Shown: positions 24,342-33,763, counted from the stretch's first letter. The stretch is 64,000 nucleotides of DNA from an uncultured Bacteroidales bacterium (GCA_900316675.1 ONDR01000002.1:1-64000); one strand, 5' to 3'. Notes: generated by a model from the letters alone, not told the origin. Numbers and translations are program-made.

Positions 24342-24770
24342 TTATAATTCGTACAGGTTGAGGCCTGTTTCAGGGTCTACGTAACGACCGGGGGCGGGGG
24401 CACCGTCAAAGCGCTCTACCACAAGCTCGCAGGCACCGTTCAGGGAAGCCTCAAGCAGGTGGCCGCCTACGCAGGTATAGTCCCTTCTGCCAAAGATTGC
24501 ATGAAGGTGAAGGTAAACCTGGCCGTCTTTCTGGGAAATGTTGCCGGTTAGGTTGGCTATCTCCATCTGCTCATTGAAGGTCTTGTCTACGTATTTCATG
24601 GTTGCAGGGTCAAGGAAGCGTAGTGTGGCCTCGTTGACAGCCCCGATTCCGTAAACGGCTCCGGCCTTGATTTCAAGTTCTTTGCAGAATGCTGCTATTG
24701 CAGCGGACAGTTTCTGGTGATTGTCTATACTGAGGACGAATTTGTCCCCGAATTGGCGATATTTATACAT
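24342..24770 (-). CDS. PPC/DUF296-domain protein
   Basis: A 142-residue cytoplasmic protein of the PPC (DUF296) family, first known as part of plant AT-hook proteins. Bacterial members are small, trimeric and often metal-binding. The His-rich signature VYLHLHAIFGRRDYTCVGGHLLEA is present near residues 85-108, and the N-terminus GDKFVLSIDNHQKLSAAIAAF also fits. The biochemical role in bacteria is not settled; some regulate transcription. A minus-strand TATATTTG at 24799-24806 is a good -7 element 28 nt upstream. It leads the operon with the 882-residue membrane protein and the zinc-ribbon protein. Confidence 0.9.
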   Translation of the reverse strand: MYKYRQFGDKFVLSIDNHQKLSAAIAAFCKELEIKAGAVYGIGAVNEATLRFLDPATMKYVDKTFNEQMEIANLTGNISQKDGQVYLHLHAIFGRRDYTCVGGHLLEASLNGACELVVERFDGAPAPGRYVDPETGLNLYEL

Positions 24771-24798
24771 AGGGTACGGTTTTTGACTTTAATTCTCC

Positions 24799-24826
24799 CA
24801 AATATAATAAAAATTCTTTACATTTG
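24799..24826. promoter_or_regulatory. divergent -7 elements for the PPC gene and the 24845 gene
   Basis: The minus strand has TATATTTG at 24806-24799 and the plus strand has TACATTTG at 24819-24826, both full matches to TAnnTTTG. The two promoters are nearly back to back. No strong -33 matches are seen. Confidence 0.6.
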
Positions 24827-24844
24827 TCTGTATAATCATTGAAT

Positions 24845-25339
24845 ATGGAATTCGATACCAAAGTAAGACAGGTTTACAGATGCGAAACTTCCGCAACTTC
24901 AGGCAAGGATCTGGACGGTTTTTGCGAGGGTCTGTGGGACGTATTCACTGCCGCTTCAAAAAACGTGGCAGAGGCCGGCGGAGGCCAGTTCTGGCTGGAT
25001 TATTCCAATAAGCTCAGCGCCCGCTACCTGGTCTGCGACGTAACCGATGTCACTCCTGACGGCGCGGCAGAGGGCGCAGACAAGCAGTACAGAATCAAGA
25101 TAAGCTCTGCCAAGAAGGCCGGTTATGTGGCCGATGTCATACTGGCCATACTGGCCATCGGCTTTATGTGGTGCGTATCAAAAATAGTGGTACCGGATCC
25201 GGAATCCCTGTATATCGGCGCCATTGTGGCCATTTCCGGCATCGGCGGACTGATGCTCGCCCTGCTTACAAGGCCCTTCGGCAAGTCCGAGGCAGAGGCC
25301 CTCAAAATCAGAATCGACAAAAAAATTAATAATCAATAA
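24845..25339 (+). CDS. small membrane protein, unknown function
   Basis: A 164-residue protein with a soluble N-terminal half (including GGGQFWLDYSNKLSARYLVCDV) and two transmembrane helices near the C-terminus (VADVILAILAIGFMWCV and IGAIVAISGIGGLMLALL), then a charged tail. I recognise no family. ATG 24845 is preferred to the in-frame TTG at 24839. The following exported-protein gene starts 1 bp after its stop, so the two are probably translated together. Confidence 0.75.
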   Translation: MEFDTKVRQVYRCETSATSGKDLDGFCEGLWDVFTAASKNVAEAGGGQFWLDYSNKLSARYLVCDVTDVTPDGAAEGADKQYRIKISSAKKAGYVADVILAILAIGFMWCVSKIVVPDPESLYIGAIVAISGIGGLMLALLTRPFGKSEAEALKIRIDKKINNQ

Positions 25340-25340
25340 T

Positions 25341-26318
25341 ATGCTTAGAAAATTCATCTTTTCATTGGTTGCAGTGCTGATGGTAACGTCGGCCTTCGGC
25401 CAGTCAGAACTTGTCAAGTATAACTATAAAACCGCAAAGTTTGTAAAGACCGGTGCAGAAAGGGTACAGGTGGCTTCTTCTACCCCGCTGGAACTTAAAC
25501 TGGGCCGTATCACCTTCTCTGACGGAGTGTCAATTTACACCTTAAGGGTTGATTTCATCAGCTCTACGGCATGGAAGATGCCCAAGAACGCAACTATGAT
25601 AGTAGAGCTTGCCAACGGCCACAACCTTATGCTCAAAAACTATAAGGACGAGGCTAACCTGGTGGCGCCCAAGGGCGTAAATAGGAACGGCAAGACCGTT
25701 TATTACAACTACGGAGAGTATTATCTTGAACAGGCAGACCTGGACAAGATGCTTAAGGGGGTGACCGGACTTGATGCTACACGTAGAATGACTTCTGACG
25801 GTCACGAAAAGGTAAGCTTCAAGAAGAACGAGTTTTCAGCAGCCCTTTCCCAGGCTTACGATGCTATTTGTTCTGCCAAGAAGCCTGTCGCCCTGGTTGA
25901 TGGCAGCCAGCTGGACGGTATGAATGACTATTCCGGCAATCGTCTTGTACACACTGTCAAAGAGAAGATTACTCCTTCTGTAAGTATTTCACTCACATAT
26001 CTTTATTCCGCAGAAAGCAATACTGAAAGCTACGACCTTGAGATTCAGATTGCTGATGTTACCGTTCCCGGTGGCAGCGTTGTTTCATTCACCACTCCTA
26101 TCGGCAACGTAATTCGTCTGCGTCAGGAAAAAGATCTTCCCAAGGGCCAGATTGTCTGCTACCCGGAGCTGGATCAGCTTAAGGATATGATGCACGGTAT
26201 TGGCAGGATCAGCTACGAGACAGCAGCCGGTGAGCAGTTCCAGGTTGTTCCGGCCAATGAGTTCGCCGCAGCCCTGAACAAGCTTTACAATGCTGTCCAG
26301 ACTGTTGCTATTCTTTAG
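25341..26318 (+). CDS. exported protein, unknown function
   Basis: A 325-residue protein with a signal peptide (LRKFIFSLVAVLMVTSAFGQ, cleavage after GQS or similar). The mature part is beta-rich; similar phrases recur in the two halves, such as LELKLGRITFSDGVSIYTLRV and a later ISLTYLYSAESNTESYDLEIQI-type segment. This suggests two related domains of about 140 residues. Function is unknown. It is second in a two-gene set after the small membrane protein, and mscL starts 35 bp later. Confidence 0.75.
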   Translation: MLRKFIFSLVAVLMVTSAFGQSELVKYNYKTAKFVKTGAERVQVASSTPLELKLGRITFSDGVSIYTLRVDFISSTAWKMPKNATMIVELANGHNLMLKNYKDEANLVAPKGVNRNGKTVYYNYGEYYLEQADLDKMLKGVTGLDATRRMTSDGHEKVSFKKNEFSAALSQAYDAICSAKKPVALVDGSQLDGMNDYSGNRLVHTVKEKITPSVSISLTYLYSAESNTESYDLEIQIADVTVPGGSVVSFTTPIGNVIRLRQEKDLPKGQIVCYPELDQLKDMMHGIGRISYETAAGEQFQVVPANEFAAALNKLYNAVQTVAIL

Positions 26319-26353
26319 AGATTTCTTTCACTAACACTTAAATTCATACTACT

Positions 26354-26776
26354 ATGAGCATGCTTAAAGAATTCAAGGAGTTTGCAATGAGAGGAAATGT
26401 CGTTGACATGGCTGTCGGTGTTGTCATCGGCGCTGCCTTCGGCAAAATCGTAACTTCTCTTGTAAATGATGTTCTGATGCCGGTTATCGGCGGTCTCATC
26501 GGCAACGTGGACTTCACCACACTTTCCTGGACTATCAAGGAGGCAGTGGATGACAAGGCAGCAGTTACCGTTAACTATGGTAACTTCATCCAGGTAGTTG
26601 TTGACTTCCTGATCGTTGCATTCTGTATCTTCATGGTTATCAAGGGTATCAACAAGCTTTCCAACCTTAAGAAGAAGGAAGAGGAAGCTCCCGCAGAGCC
26701 CGAAGCACCTGCTCCGAAGCCGGACGATGTTGTTCTCCTTGAAGAGATTCGCGACCTTCTGAAGAATCAGAAATAA
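26354..26776 (+). CDS. mscL: large-conductance mechanosensitive channel
   Basis: This inner-membrane channel opens under high membrane tension and releases solutes during osmotic downshock. At 140 residues it has the standard size. The N-terminal helix [20 protein letters not shown] leads into the first pore helix ([22 protein letters not shown]). The second helix is [22 protein letters not shown] Pro/Glu-rich linker and the C-terminal [12 protein letters not shown] helix bundle follow. Its stop lies 2 bp from the stop of the convergent hutI gene. Confidence 0.97.
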   Translation: MSMLKEFKEFAMRGNVVDMAVGVVIGAAFGKIVTSLVNDVLMPVIGGLIGNVDFTTLSWTIKEAVDDKAAVTVNYGNFIQVVVDFLIVAFCIFMVIKGINKLSNLKKKEEEAPAEPEAPAPKPDDVVLLEEIRDLLKNQK

Positions 26777-26778
26777 GT

Positions 26779-28008
26779 CTAAAGCAGCACGCGCTCTATA
26801 AACGGAGTGCGGTAGTGATAAGGGATGAACGTCAGGGACGGAATTCTCTTAGTGATTATGAGGTTGGCTCTTTTACCTATGGTAATTGAGCCAACTTCGT
26901 TGCTTACGCCCATGGCGCAGGCACTGTTAAGTGTGCAGGCGTTGAAGGCTTGTGCGGGTGTAAGGCGCATGCGGATGCATGCCAGGGCCATTACAAAGCG
27001 CATGTCTCCGCTGGGCGATGAGCCGGGGTTGTAGTCCGATGCCAGGGCCAGCGGCAAGCCTGCGGCGATGAATTCTTTGGCGCGGCCGTAGGGGAGGCCA
27101 AGGAAGAAGGAGCTGCCGGGCAGCATCGTGGGCATTGTTTGGCTGCCTTTAAGTGCTTCGATCTCGGCGTCGGTGGTGCGTTCCAGGTGGTCTACTGACA
27201 GCGCTCCGTATTTTACGCCTACCTGGACTCCGCCGCTTACGGCTAGTTCATTGGCGTGGATCTTAGGTCTTATGCCGTAGCGGGCTGCTGTTTCCAGTAT
27301 CTTTGCTGTATCTTCTACGGTAAAGAAGCCTTCGTCGCAGAACACGTCTACAAAGTCCGCCATCGCGTGCGTTGGCTTAAGCGTGGGAGCCGCAATAGCG
27401 GGAATCATCTCGTTGCAGATAAGGTCGACGTAAGCGTCTTTGGACATATTACGCGGAACAGCATGAGCGCCAAGGAAAGTAGCCTTGATAAGGGCGGGAG
27501 AAGCAGCCTTCAGCCGCGCAATGACACGCAACATCTTAAGCTCATCCTCGGTAGAAAGCCCGTAGCCAGACTTAATCTCAATGGCCCCGCTGCCACAGGC
27601 AATCATCTCGTCCAAACGCTCCTTGCTCTGGCGGAAAAGCTCGTCCTCTGAAGTATTGTGCAGAAGATCCGCAGAGTTGAGGATGCCGCCGCCACGGGCT
27701 GCGATTTCTTCGTAGCTAAGGCCGTTGATCTTGTCCAGGAACTCGCCCTCGCGCGTGCCGGCGTACACAATGTGGCTGTGGCTGTCGCAGAATGCCGGCA
27801 GCACCATGCCCCCGTCGGCATCGATGGCAGCATCGGCCGCAGGCTCCGTACCGTCGCCGAAGGCGGCAATACGCCCGTCGGACACAACCAGCCAAGCCTT
27901 GCGCAGGCTGTCCACCGTGGACATTTCTGCCCCGCATTTACGCAAAACGCCGGCGGGAACCAGCCCCGCCAGCTCTGCGATATTCCTGATTATCAGGGAT
28001 TTGCTCAT
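26779..28008 (-). CDS. hutI: imidazolonepropionase
   Basis: The third enzyme of histidine degradation, hydrolysing imidazolone-5-propionate to N-formimino-L-glutamate in the cytoplasm. At 409 residues it is of usual size. This amidohydrolase shows the metal ligands HSHIVYAG (near residue 74), FLGAHAVP, HANELAVSGG and SVDHLERT, plus LASDYNPGSSPS near the C-terminus. It is the last gene of the operon; its ATG overlaps the hutH stop by 4 bp. Confidence 0.97.
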   Translation of the reverse strand: MSKSLIIRNIAELAGLVPAGVLRKCGAEMSTVDSLRKAWLVVSDGRIAAFGDGTEPAADAAIDADGGMVLPAFCDSHSHIVYAGTREGEFLDKINGLSYEEIAARGGGILNSADLLHNTSEDELFRQSKERLDEMIACGSGAIEIKSGYGLSTEDELKMLRVIARLKAASPALIKATFLGAHAVPRNMSKDAYVDLICNEMIPAIAAPTLKPTHAMADFVDVFCDEGFFTVEDTAKILETAARYGIRPKIHANELAVSGGVQVGVKYGALSVDHLERTTDAEIEALKGSQTMPTMLPGSSFFLGLPYGRAKEFIAAGLPLALASDYNPGSSPSGDMRFVMALACIRMRLTPAQAFNACTLNSACAMGVSNEVGSITIGKRANLIITKRIPSLTFIPYHYRTPFIERVLL

Positions 28009-29492
28009 AGATACTTTTCGTTTCTGATAAACTCTACAGACTTAATCATAAGCGGATGCATGTAGGTATCCTTGTCAATGAATGGAACCTCTTTGCGGTA
28101 ATCTTCAAAGATACGCTCAATAAGCGCAGAGGAACGCTCCGGGTGGCGGAACTCCAGCGCCTGGGCGGCGTTGAATAGCTCTATTCCAAGGACGGTCTCA
28201 GTGTTGTCAACTACCCTCACAAGTTTGGTAGCGGCATTTGAACCCATGCTGACGTGGTCTTCCTGACCCTGCGAAGAAGGAATCGAATCTGCCGATGCAG
28301 GCCAGCATAGACCCTTATTCTGGCTTACGATAGAAGCAGCAGTGTACTGCGGAATCATGAAGCCGCTGTTAAGGCCGGGCTCCGCCACAAGGAACTTGGG
28401 CAGCCCGCGCTGGCCGGAAATAAGGCGGAATATCCTTCGTTCAGAAATGTTTGCAAGCTCTGACATTGCAATTGCCAGAGTATCCATCGGTATTGCAATA
28501 GGCTCTCCGTGGAAGTTTCCGGCAGAAATTATCATATCTTCGTCCGGGAAGACGTTGGGATTGTCGGTGGCGCTGTTAATCTCGTTCTCTATTACGGAAC
28601 GCACGTAGTTGATATTGTCCTTAACGGCCCCGTGAACCTGCGGGATGCATCGGAACGAATACGGGTCCTGAACATGCTCTTTGTACCTTGTGGACAGCTG
28701 GCTTCCTTCCAGGATCTCGATAAACCGCTTGCCTGTTTCTATCTGGCCCTTGTGCGGACGCAGAAGGTGGGTAAGGGGCAGGAAGGGTTCGATACGGCCG
28801 TCGTAGGCCTCCAGTGACATCGCACCGATAATGTCGGCCCACTTGGAAAGGCGGATGCTCTTAATCAGCGACCAAACTGCATGGGCGCTCATGAACTGGG
28901 TGCCGTTAAGCAGGGCCAGACCCTCTTTTGACTGCAGTTTGATGGGCTCCCAACCCTTCTCTTTCCAGACTTCTGCGGACGGGCGGATGCTTCCCTTGTA
29001 CAGGACCTCTCCAAGGCCGATGAGCGGCAGGCAAAGGTGAGCCAGGGGAGCGAGGTCTCCCGATGCTCCCAACGAGCCCTGCTGGTAAACCACAGGCAGG
29101 ATGTCGTTGTTGAACATGTCTATAAGCCTCTGGACTGTAATTAGTTGCGAGCCGCTGTGACCGTAGCTCAGGCTCTGCACCTTTAGCAGAAGCATTAGCT
29201 TTACAATCTCCGGGCGGACAGTTTCTCCAGTGCCGCAAGCGTGCGATACCACCAGGTTGTACTGAAGCTGGCTAAGGTCTTCTTCCGGGATGGTAACATT
29301 GCAAAGTGAACCGAAGCCTGTGGTTACGCCGTAAACCGGGCGTCCTATGTCTTCTACCTTGCTGTCAAGGTATTTTCGGCATTTTATTATGGCAGCCTCG
29401 CTTTCTGCGGAAAGCGCAAGTTGCTCGTGTTTGTCGATAATTTCCTTAATCCTCTCCAGCGAGAGGTGTTCTTTGGAGATTATATGTGTCAT
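28005..29492 (-). CDS. hutH: histidine ammonia-lyase
   Basis: Catalyses the first step of histidine use, L-histidine to trans-urocanate plus ammonia. At 495 residues it is of normal length. The self-forming MIO cofactor triad Ala143-Ser144-Gly145 lies in GSLGASGDLAPLAH. YGVTTGFGSL near residue 54 holds the conserved catalytic Tyr, and QEDHVSMGSNAA appears near the C-terminus. Start and stop both overlap its neighbours by 4 bp, so translation is probably coupled along the operon. Confidence 0.98.
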   Translation of the reverse strand: MTHIISKEHLSLERIKEIIDKHEQLALSAESEAAIIKCRKYLDSKVEDIGRPVYGVTTGFGSLCNVTIPEEDLSQLQYNLVVSHACGTGETVRPEIVKLMLLLKVQSLSYGHSGSQLITVQRLIDMFNNDILPVVYQQGSLGASGDLAPLAHLCLPLIGLGEVLYKGSIRPSAEVWKEKGWEPIKLQSKEGLALLNGTQFMSAHAVWSLIKSIRLSKWADIIGAMSLEAYDGRIEPFLPLTHLLRPHKGQIETGKRFIEILEGSQLSTRYKEHVQDPYSFRCIPQVHGAVKDNINYVRSVIENEINSATDNPNVFPDEDMIISAGNFHGEPIAIPMDTLAIAMSELANISERRIFRLISGQRGLPKFLVAEPGLNSGFMIPQYTAASIVSQNKGLCWPASADSIPSSQGQEDHVSMGSNAATKLVRVVDNTETVLGIELFNAAQALEFRHPERSSALIERIFEDYRKEVPFIDKDTYMHPLMIKSVEFIRNEKYL

Positions 29493-31480
29493 TTTATGGT
29501 TGCGTTTATGAGATTGTCGTCTGCAAGATTGGGGATGGTGACCTTAAGGCCGGGAGTGCGGGCCATTTCTCTTTCGATGGCAAAGCGGGAACCGCTGTTG
29601 CGGGCCCAGCTGCGGCGGGCGATGCCGTTATTGACATCCCAGAACAGCATGTTGCGTATGTGGCGGGCGGAATCTTCAGAACCGTCTATTACCATGCCGA
29701 AGCCGCCGTTGATTACTTCTCCCCAGCCTACTCCGCCTCCGTTGTGGATGCTTACCCAGGTAGCGCCGCGGAAGGCGTCGCCAATAACGTTCTGCACTGC
29801 CATATCGGCCGTGAACTGGCTTCCGTCATAGATGTTGGAAGTCTCGCGGAAGGGGGAGTCCGTTCCGGAAACGTCGTGGTGATCGCGTCCCAGGACTATC
29901 GGGGCAGATATTTCGCCTTTGGCGATGGCCTCGTTGAAGGCCAGTGCTATCTTGGTGCGGCCTTCGCAGTCGGCGTAAAGGATACGGGCCTGCGAACCTA
30001 CTACAAGTTTGTTTCGTCCGGCTTCTTCTATCCAGCGGATGTTGTCGTGCATCTGGCCCTGAATCTCTGCGGGGGCTGTTGCTGAAATCTCACGCAGCAC
30101 TTTGACTGCAAGGGCGTCGGATTTGGCAAGATCTGCCGGGTCTTCGCTCATGCATACCCAGCGGAAGGGACCGAATCCGTAGTCGAAGTACATGGGGCCC
30201 ATGATATCCTGGACGTAGGACGGGTAGCGGAAGCTACCGTCGGCCTTCAGTATATCGGCACCGGCGCGGGAACTCTCCAGCAGGAAGGCGTTCCCGTAGT
30301 CAAAGAAGTACATTCCCTTGGCTGTCAGGCGGTTGATAGCTGCTACCTGGCGGCGCAGGGATGCCTTTACGGCTTCCTTGAAGAGCTCCGGATCCTGGGC
30401 CATCATCTTCTTGGATTCTTCCAGGCTGTAACCTACGGGGTAGTAGCCGCCGGCCCATGGATTGTGAAGGGATGTCTGGTCGCTGCCAAGGTCAACCTGC
30501 ACGTCGGAATCTGCCAGCTTTTCCCACAGGTCAACTACGTTGCCTACGTAGGCCATGGATACCGCTTCTTTGGCGGCGCGTGCCTTGGTTACGCGGGCAA
30601 GAAGCTCGTCCAGATTGTAATGCAATTCGTCCACCCAGCCCTGTGCATAGCGTTTTTCTGCCGCAAGGGGGTTAATCTCGGCCGTAATGCTGACTACACC
30701 TGCAATGTTGGCGGCCTTCGGCTGGGCACCGCTCATTCCGCCAAGACCGGCGGTTACGAACAGTTTACCGGCAGGGCTGCCTCCCTGTTTGCGTGCCGCA
30801 TTCATTACGGTGATGGTCGTTCCATGCACTATGCCCTGCGGGCCGATGTACATATAACTGCCGGCCGTCATCTGTCCGTACTGGCTTACGCCAAGGGCGT
30901 TGAATTTTTCCCAATGGTCAGGTTTGGAATAGTTTGGAATGACCATTCCGTTGGTGACTACTACGCGCGGGGCGTCCTTGTGTGAGGGGAAAAGGCCCAT
31001 GGGGTGACCGGAATACATGGCCAGTGTCTGATCGTCCGTCATTGTAGCCAGATACTGCATGGTGAGGCGGTATTGCGCCCAGTTCTGGAAGATGGCGCCG
31101 TTGCCTCCGTAAATAATTAGTTCATGCGGATGCTGTGCCACCCTTGGATCCAGGTTGTTCTGTATCATTGCCATAATGGCTGCGGCCTGGCGGGATTTGG
31201 CGGGGTACTGGTCGATGGGTCTTGCAAACATCTCATAGTCAGGGCGATACCTGTACATGTAGATGCGGCCGTAGTCTTCCAGTTCTTTTGCAAATTCGGG
31301 GGCCAGGGCTGCGTGCTGGCTTGCGGGGAAGTAACGGAGGGCGTTACGCAACGCAAGGGCTTTTTCTGCCTTTGTAAGTATGTCTTTGCGCCTTGGCGCA
31401 TGGTTTATTTCTTTGTCATAGGGTTTTGCTTCCGGAATTTCTGCCGGAATGCCTTGTAGAATCTCTTCCTGAAAGGTCAT
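29489..31480 (-). CDS. hutU: urocanate hydratase
   Basis: Hydrates urocanate to imidazolone-5-propionate using tightly bound NAD. The 663-residue length matches the longer Bacteroidales form (the classic enzyme is about 555). Visible marks include IIYGGNGAIFQNWAQYRL near residue 115, SGHPMGLFPSHKDAPR, GLGGMSGAQPKAANIAG near 260 and YADCEGRTKIALAFN. It sits between ftcD (2 bp gap) and hutH (4 bp overlap). Confidence 0.97.
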   Translation of the reverse strand: MTFQEEILQGIPAEIPEAKPYDKEINHAPRRKDILTKAEKALALRNALRYFPASQHAALAPEFAKELEDYGRIYMYRYRPDYEMFARPIDQYPAKSRQAAAIMAMIQNNLDPRVAQHPHELIIYGGNGAIFQNWAQYRLTMQYLATMTDDQTLAMYSGHPMGLFPSHKDAPRVVVTNGMVIPNYSKPDHWEKFNALGVSQYGQMTAGSYMYIGPQGIVHGTTITVMNAARKQGGSPAGKLFVTAGLGGMSGAQPKAANIAGVVSITAEINPLAAEKRYAQGWVDELHYNLDELLARVTKARAAKEAVSMAYVGNVVDLWEKLADSDVQVDLGSDQTSLHNPWAGGYYPVGYSLEESKKMMAQDPELFKEAVKASLRRQVAAINRLTAKGMYFFDYGNAFLLESSRAGADILKADGSFRYPSYVQDIMGPMYFDYGFGPFRWVCMSEDPADLAKSDALAVKVLREISATAPAEIQGQMHDNIRWIEEAGRNKLVVGSQARILYADCEGRTKIALAFNEAIAKGEISAPIVLGRDHHDVSGTDSPFRETSNIYDGSQFTADMAVQNVIGDAFRGATWVSIHNGGGVGWGEVINGGFGMVIDGSEDSARHIRNMLFWDVNNGIARRSWARNSGSRFAIEREMARTPGLKVTIPNLADDNLINATIK

Positions 31481-31482
31481 GG

Positions 31483-33204
31483 TTATAGATTGATGTTATT
31501 ATTAACAGCGTTAAGTACCTGGGTTTCAATAGCTTGGGCTTCTTTGACGATGGCTTCAGCGCGGGCTAGGAGGGGAGCGGCGGCGGCCTGGTCTTTCAGG
31601 CCGGCGGCATTGATGCGTACGTTAAGCTGGGCTCCGCGTATGCCGGCTACTGCGGCAAGGGCGGCTACGCCGGCGTCGGATGCCGATGCCGGGTTACCCT
31701 TCTGCGCCATTTCAAGCGCCAGCGGAAGAGCCTTCAGGCTGGCTTCCATTGTGCGCAGAGGCACCTGTGCGGCGTAAAGCGTAGCTTCTTCAAGGGCGGC
31801 TGCGCGGGCTGCTTTTTCTTCCTCTGTGCCCTTGGGCATAGAGAAGCAGTCCATAATGCGGTCGAAGGCTGCTGTATCCTCGTCTATGAGAGCCAGTAGT
31901 TCTTCCATAACGGCCTGGCCCTTTTCTGCTACGTCAGAGAATTCCTTCCAGCGGTCGTCCCAGCCGCGCTTGTGCGCGGAAAGGTTGGCTACCATGGTGG
32001 CAAGCGCTGCGCCCAGGGCTCCCATGTTCGCGGAAATGGATCCGCCTCCGGGGGCTGCAGATTCTGATGCAGTCTCGCGGGCAAAGCCCTTGACTGTCAT
32101 GCGTACAAGGCGTTCGCGCTTAGCAAGGTCATCCTCGTCCTCCATCAGATATTCAATTACTTTCTCTTTGGGATTGAATGGCTTGAGGTCGTCAAGGCTC
32201 ATGCTTTTGACGGCGATTTTTATTATTTCTTCTTCTGTGATTCCTAGGGAGCGTTGCTGCTTTGCAAGATAGAACTTTCCGGCATCGATGAGTACGCTCT
32301 TGGGTACAAGGCCTACAATCTCTACTCCGGTTACCTTAAGTCCGCGTGCGGCAGCTGCGCGGCATACTTCCTCGTAGGCGACATGAAGCGGGACTGCGCT
32401 TATGTCGGTAATGTTCATCGATACCTGGGCGATGCCGTATTCGTCTATGTACCAACCAATTGCCTTGCAACCTTTAAGGGTTCCGGGAATCCATATCTGG
32501 TTGCCGTCAGCGTCCTTCAGAAGCTTGCCGGTAAGGGAGCCTCCTTCGCGTGCCTTGCGGCCTTTTTCGCGTACGTCAAAGGCAATGGCCATTGCGCGGC
32601 GGGTAGAGGTAGTATTCAGGTTGTAATTTACTGCAATAAGAAAGTTGCGTGCGCCTACATTGGTGGCTCCGGCCTTTGCTACGACCTCGTTATACTCTGC
32701 AGGGCCGAAGTCCGGCTTCTGTGCGGGGTCTGCAATCTTGTTTGGCAGGGCCTCGTATTCCCCGGCACGGCATACAGCCAGGTTCTTGCGCTCCGGTTTG
32801 AATGCTGCGGCCTCATAGCAGTAGCAGGGGATGCCAAGCTCTTTGTAAAGCCTTTCTGCCAGGCCCCGGGCCAGAACGGCACATTCTTCCAGGGAGATAT
32901 TTGCTACAGGGATAAGGGGCAGTACGTCAGTTGCTCCGCTTCGCGGATGGGCTCCGTGGTGAAGGCGCATGTCAATCAGTTCCTGAGCCTTTTTTGCGCC
33001 CTGAAAAGCGGCTTCCAGGACGGCCTCCGGCGTGCCTACGAATGTTACAACCGTGCGGTTGGTGGCCTCTCCGGGGTCAACGTCAAGAACCTTTACCTTT
33101 TCTCCATCTGCCGATGCTTCTTTGATTGCGGCAACAATTGAGTCAATAATCTTATGGTCGCGGCCCTCGCTGTAATTGGGGACGCATTCAATGATTTGTT
33201 TCAT
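31483..33204 (-). CDS. ftcD: bifunctional glutamate formimidoyltransferase / formimidoyl-THF cyclodeaminase
   Basis: This fused enzyme moves the formimino group from formiminoglutamate to tetrahydrofolate, giving glutamate. It then releases ammonia to make methenyl-THF, linking histidine breakdown to folate one-carbon metabolism. Residues 1-300 are the transferase part (ECVPNYSEGRD at the start, MRLHHGAHPRSGATDVLPL). The C-terminal 200 residues are the cyclodeaminase part (SAAPGGGSISANMGALGAAL). The 573-residue length fits the eukaryote-like fusion found in Bacteroidota. It is the first gene of the four-gene hut operon. Confidence 0.97.
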   Translation of the reverse strand: MKQIIECVPNYSEGRDHKIIDSIVAAIKEASADGEKVKVLDVDPGEATNRTVVTFVGTPEAVLEAAFQGAKKAQELIDMRLHHGAHPRSGATDVLPLIPVANISLEECAVLARGLAERLYKELGIPCYCYEAAAFKPERKNLAVCRAGEYEALPNKIADPAQKPDFGPAEYNEVVAKAGATNVGARNFLIAVNYNLNTTSTRRAMAIAFDVREKGRKAREGGSLTGKLLKDADGNQIWIPGTLKGCKAIGWYIDEYGIAQVSMNITDISAVPLHVAYEEVCRAAAARGLKVTGVEIVGLVPKSVLIDAGKFYLAKQQRSLGITEEEIIKIAVKSMSLDDLKPFNPKEKVIEYLMEDEDDLAKRERLVRMTVKGFARETASESAAPGGGSISANMGALGAALATMVANLSAHKRGWDDRWKEFSDVAEKGQAVMEELLALIDEDTAAFDRIMDCFSMPKGTEEEKAARAAALEEATLYAAQVPLRTMEASLKALPLALEMAQKGNPASASDAGVAALAAVAGIRGAQLNVRINAAGLKDQAAAAPLLARAEAIVKEAQAIETQVLNAVNNNINL

Positions 33205-33224
33205 ATAAACTGGTTATTAGTAAC

Positions 33225-33266
33225 GAGATGCCAGTCCACAGCATCTCTTATGCGACCCCAAATATA
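33225..33266 (-). promoter_or_regulatory. leader and -7 element of the hut operon
   Basis: TATATTTG on the minus strand (33266-33259) is a full -7 match. Between it and the ftcD ATG lies an inverted repeat, GAGATGC and GCATCTC, around a 9-nt spacer (33225-33247). This could be a hairpin in the leader or an operator; no regulator gene is next to the operon. Confidence 0.55.
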
Positions 33267-33291
33267 ATAAATAACAGTTAATTATTAACTT

Positions 33292-33759
33292 TTATTCTCT
33301 CTTATCCAGAGTAGTATCGGCTTTGATAGTAAATGTCCCCATATCCCAAACGCCGTCCCTATTTCTTGTTTGATTAACGATAAAATCGGTACTCTGAAGT
33401 GTTTTGTTTTTGAATTCTCCGTTTTTAGGGCCGTCAACATCCTCAAATTGAATAATTGCATTTTTGGCGTTGTCAACAAAATAATACTTTAGTTTGTCTG
33501 CTTGGAAATGCCCATTATTATCTGTCCAAAGGGTATCATTTAAAATACCTTTTTGATCATCTTTATGAGCTACAAAGACAACGCGTATGCCATAAATCGG
33601 ATTACCATCTGAATCCTTTACGTTGCCGATTAATTTGTAATCAGCACGAGGCTCTCCATACATACAAGGAATATCTTCCTCTTTTTCTTTTGAGCAGCCA
33701 TAGCCAAGAAGAAATAGGAGGCCATACATAATGTAGTGTATAAAGTTTCTCATAGCCAA
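33292..33759 (-). CDS. putative lipoprotein of the radical-SAM-associated type
   Basis: A 155-residue lipoprotein (signal NFIHYIMYGLLFLLGYGCSK, lipobox LGYGC). The order of features matches a Bacteroidota family of putative lipoproteins usually encoded beside radical SAM enzymes: CMYGEPRADYKLIGNVKDSDG, then IRVVFV, then LWTDNNGHFQ, then IQFEDVDGPKNGEFKN, then GTFTIKADTTL. It has a carboxypeptidase-regulatory-like beta sandwich in the middle. No radical SAM gene is in this window. It starts 4 bp after the C10 peptidase stop, so the two are probably cotranscribed. Confidence 0.75.
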   Translation of the reverse strand: MAMRNFIHYIMYGLLFLLGYGCSKEKEEDIPCMYGEPRADYKLIGNVKDSDGNPIYGIRVVFVAHKDDQKGILNDTLWTDNNGHFQADKLKYYFVDNAKNAIIQFEDVDGPKNGEFKNKTLQSTDFIVNQTRNRDGVWDMGTFTIKADTTLDKRE

Positions 33760-33763
33760 TAGG

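Noticed and set aside
32254..33141. 295-codon open frame opposite ftcD
   Set aside because: ftcD is certain from its motifs; the long antisense frame is a by-product of its codon use.
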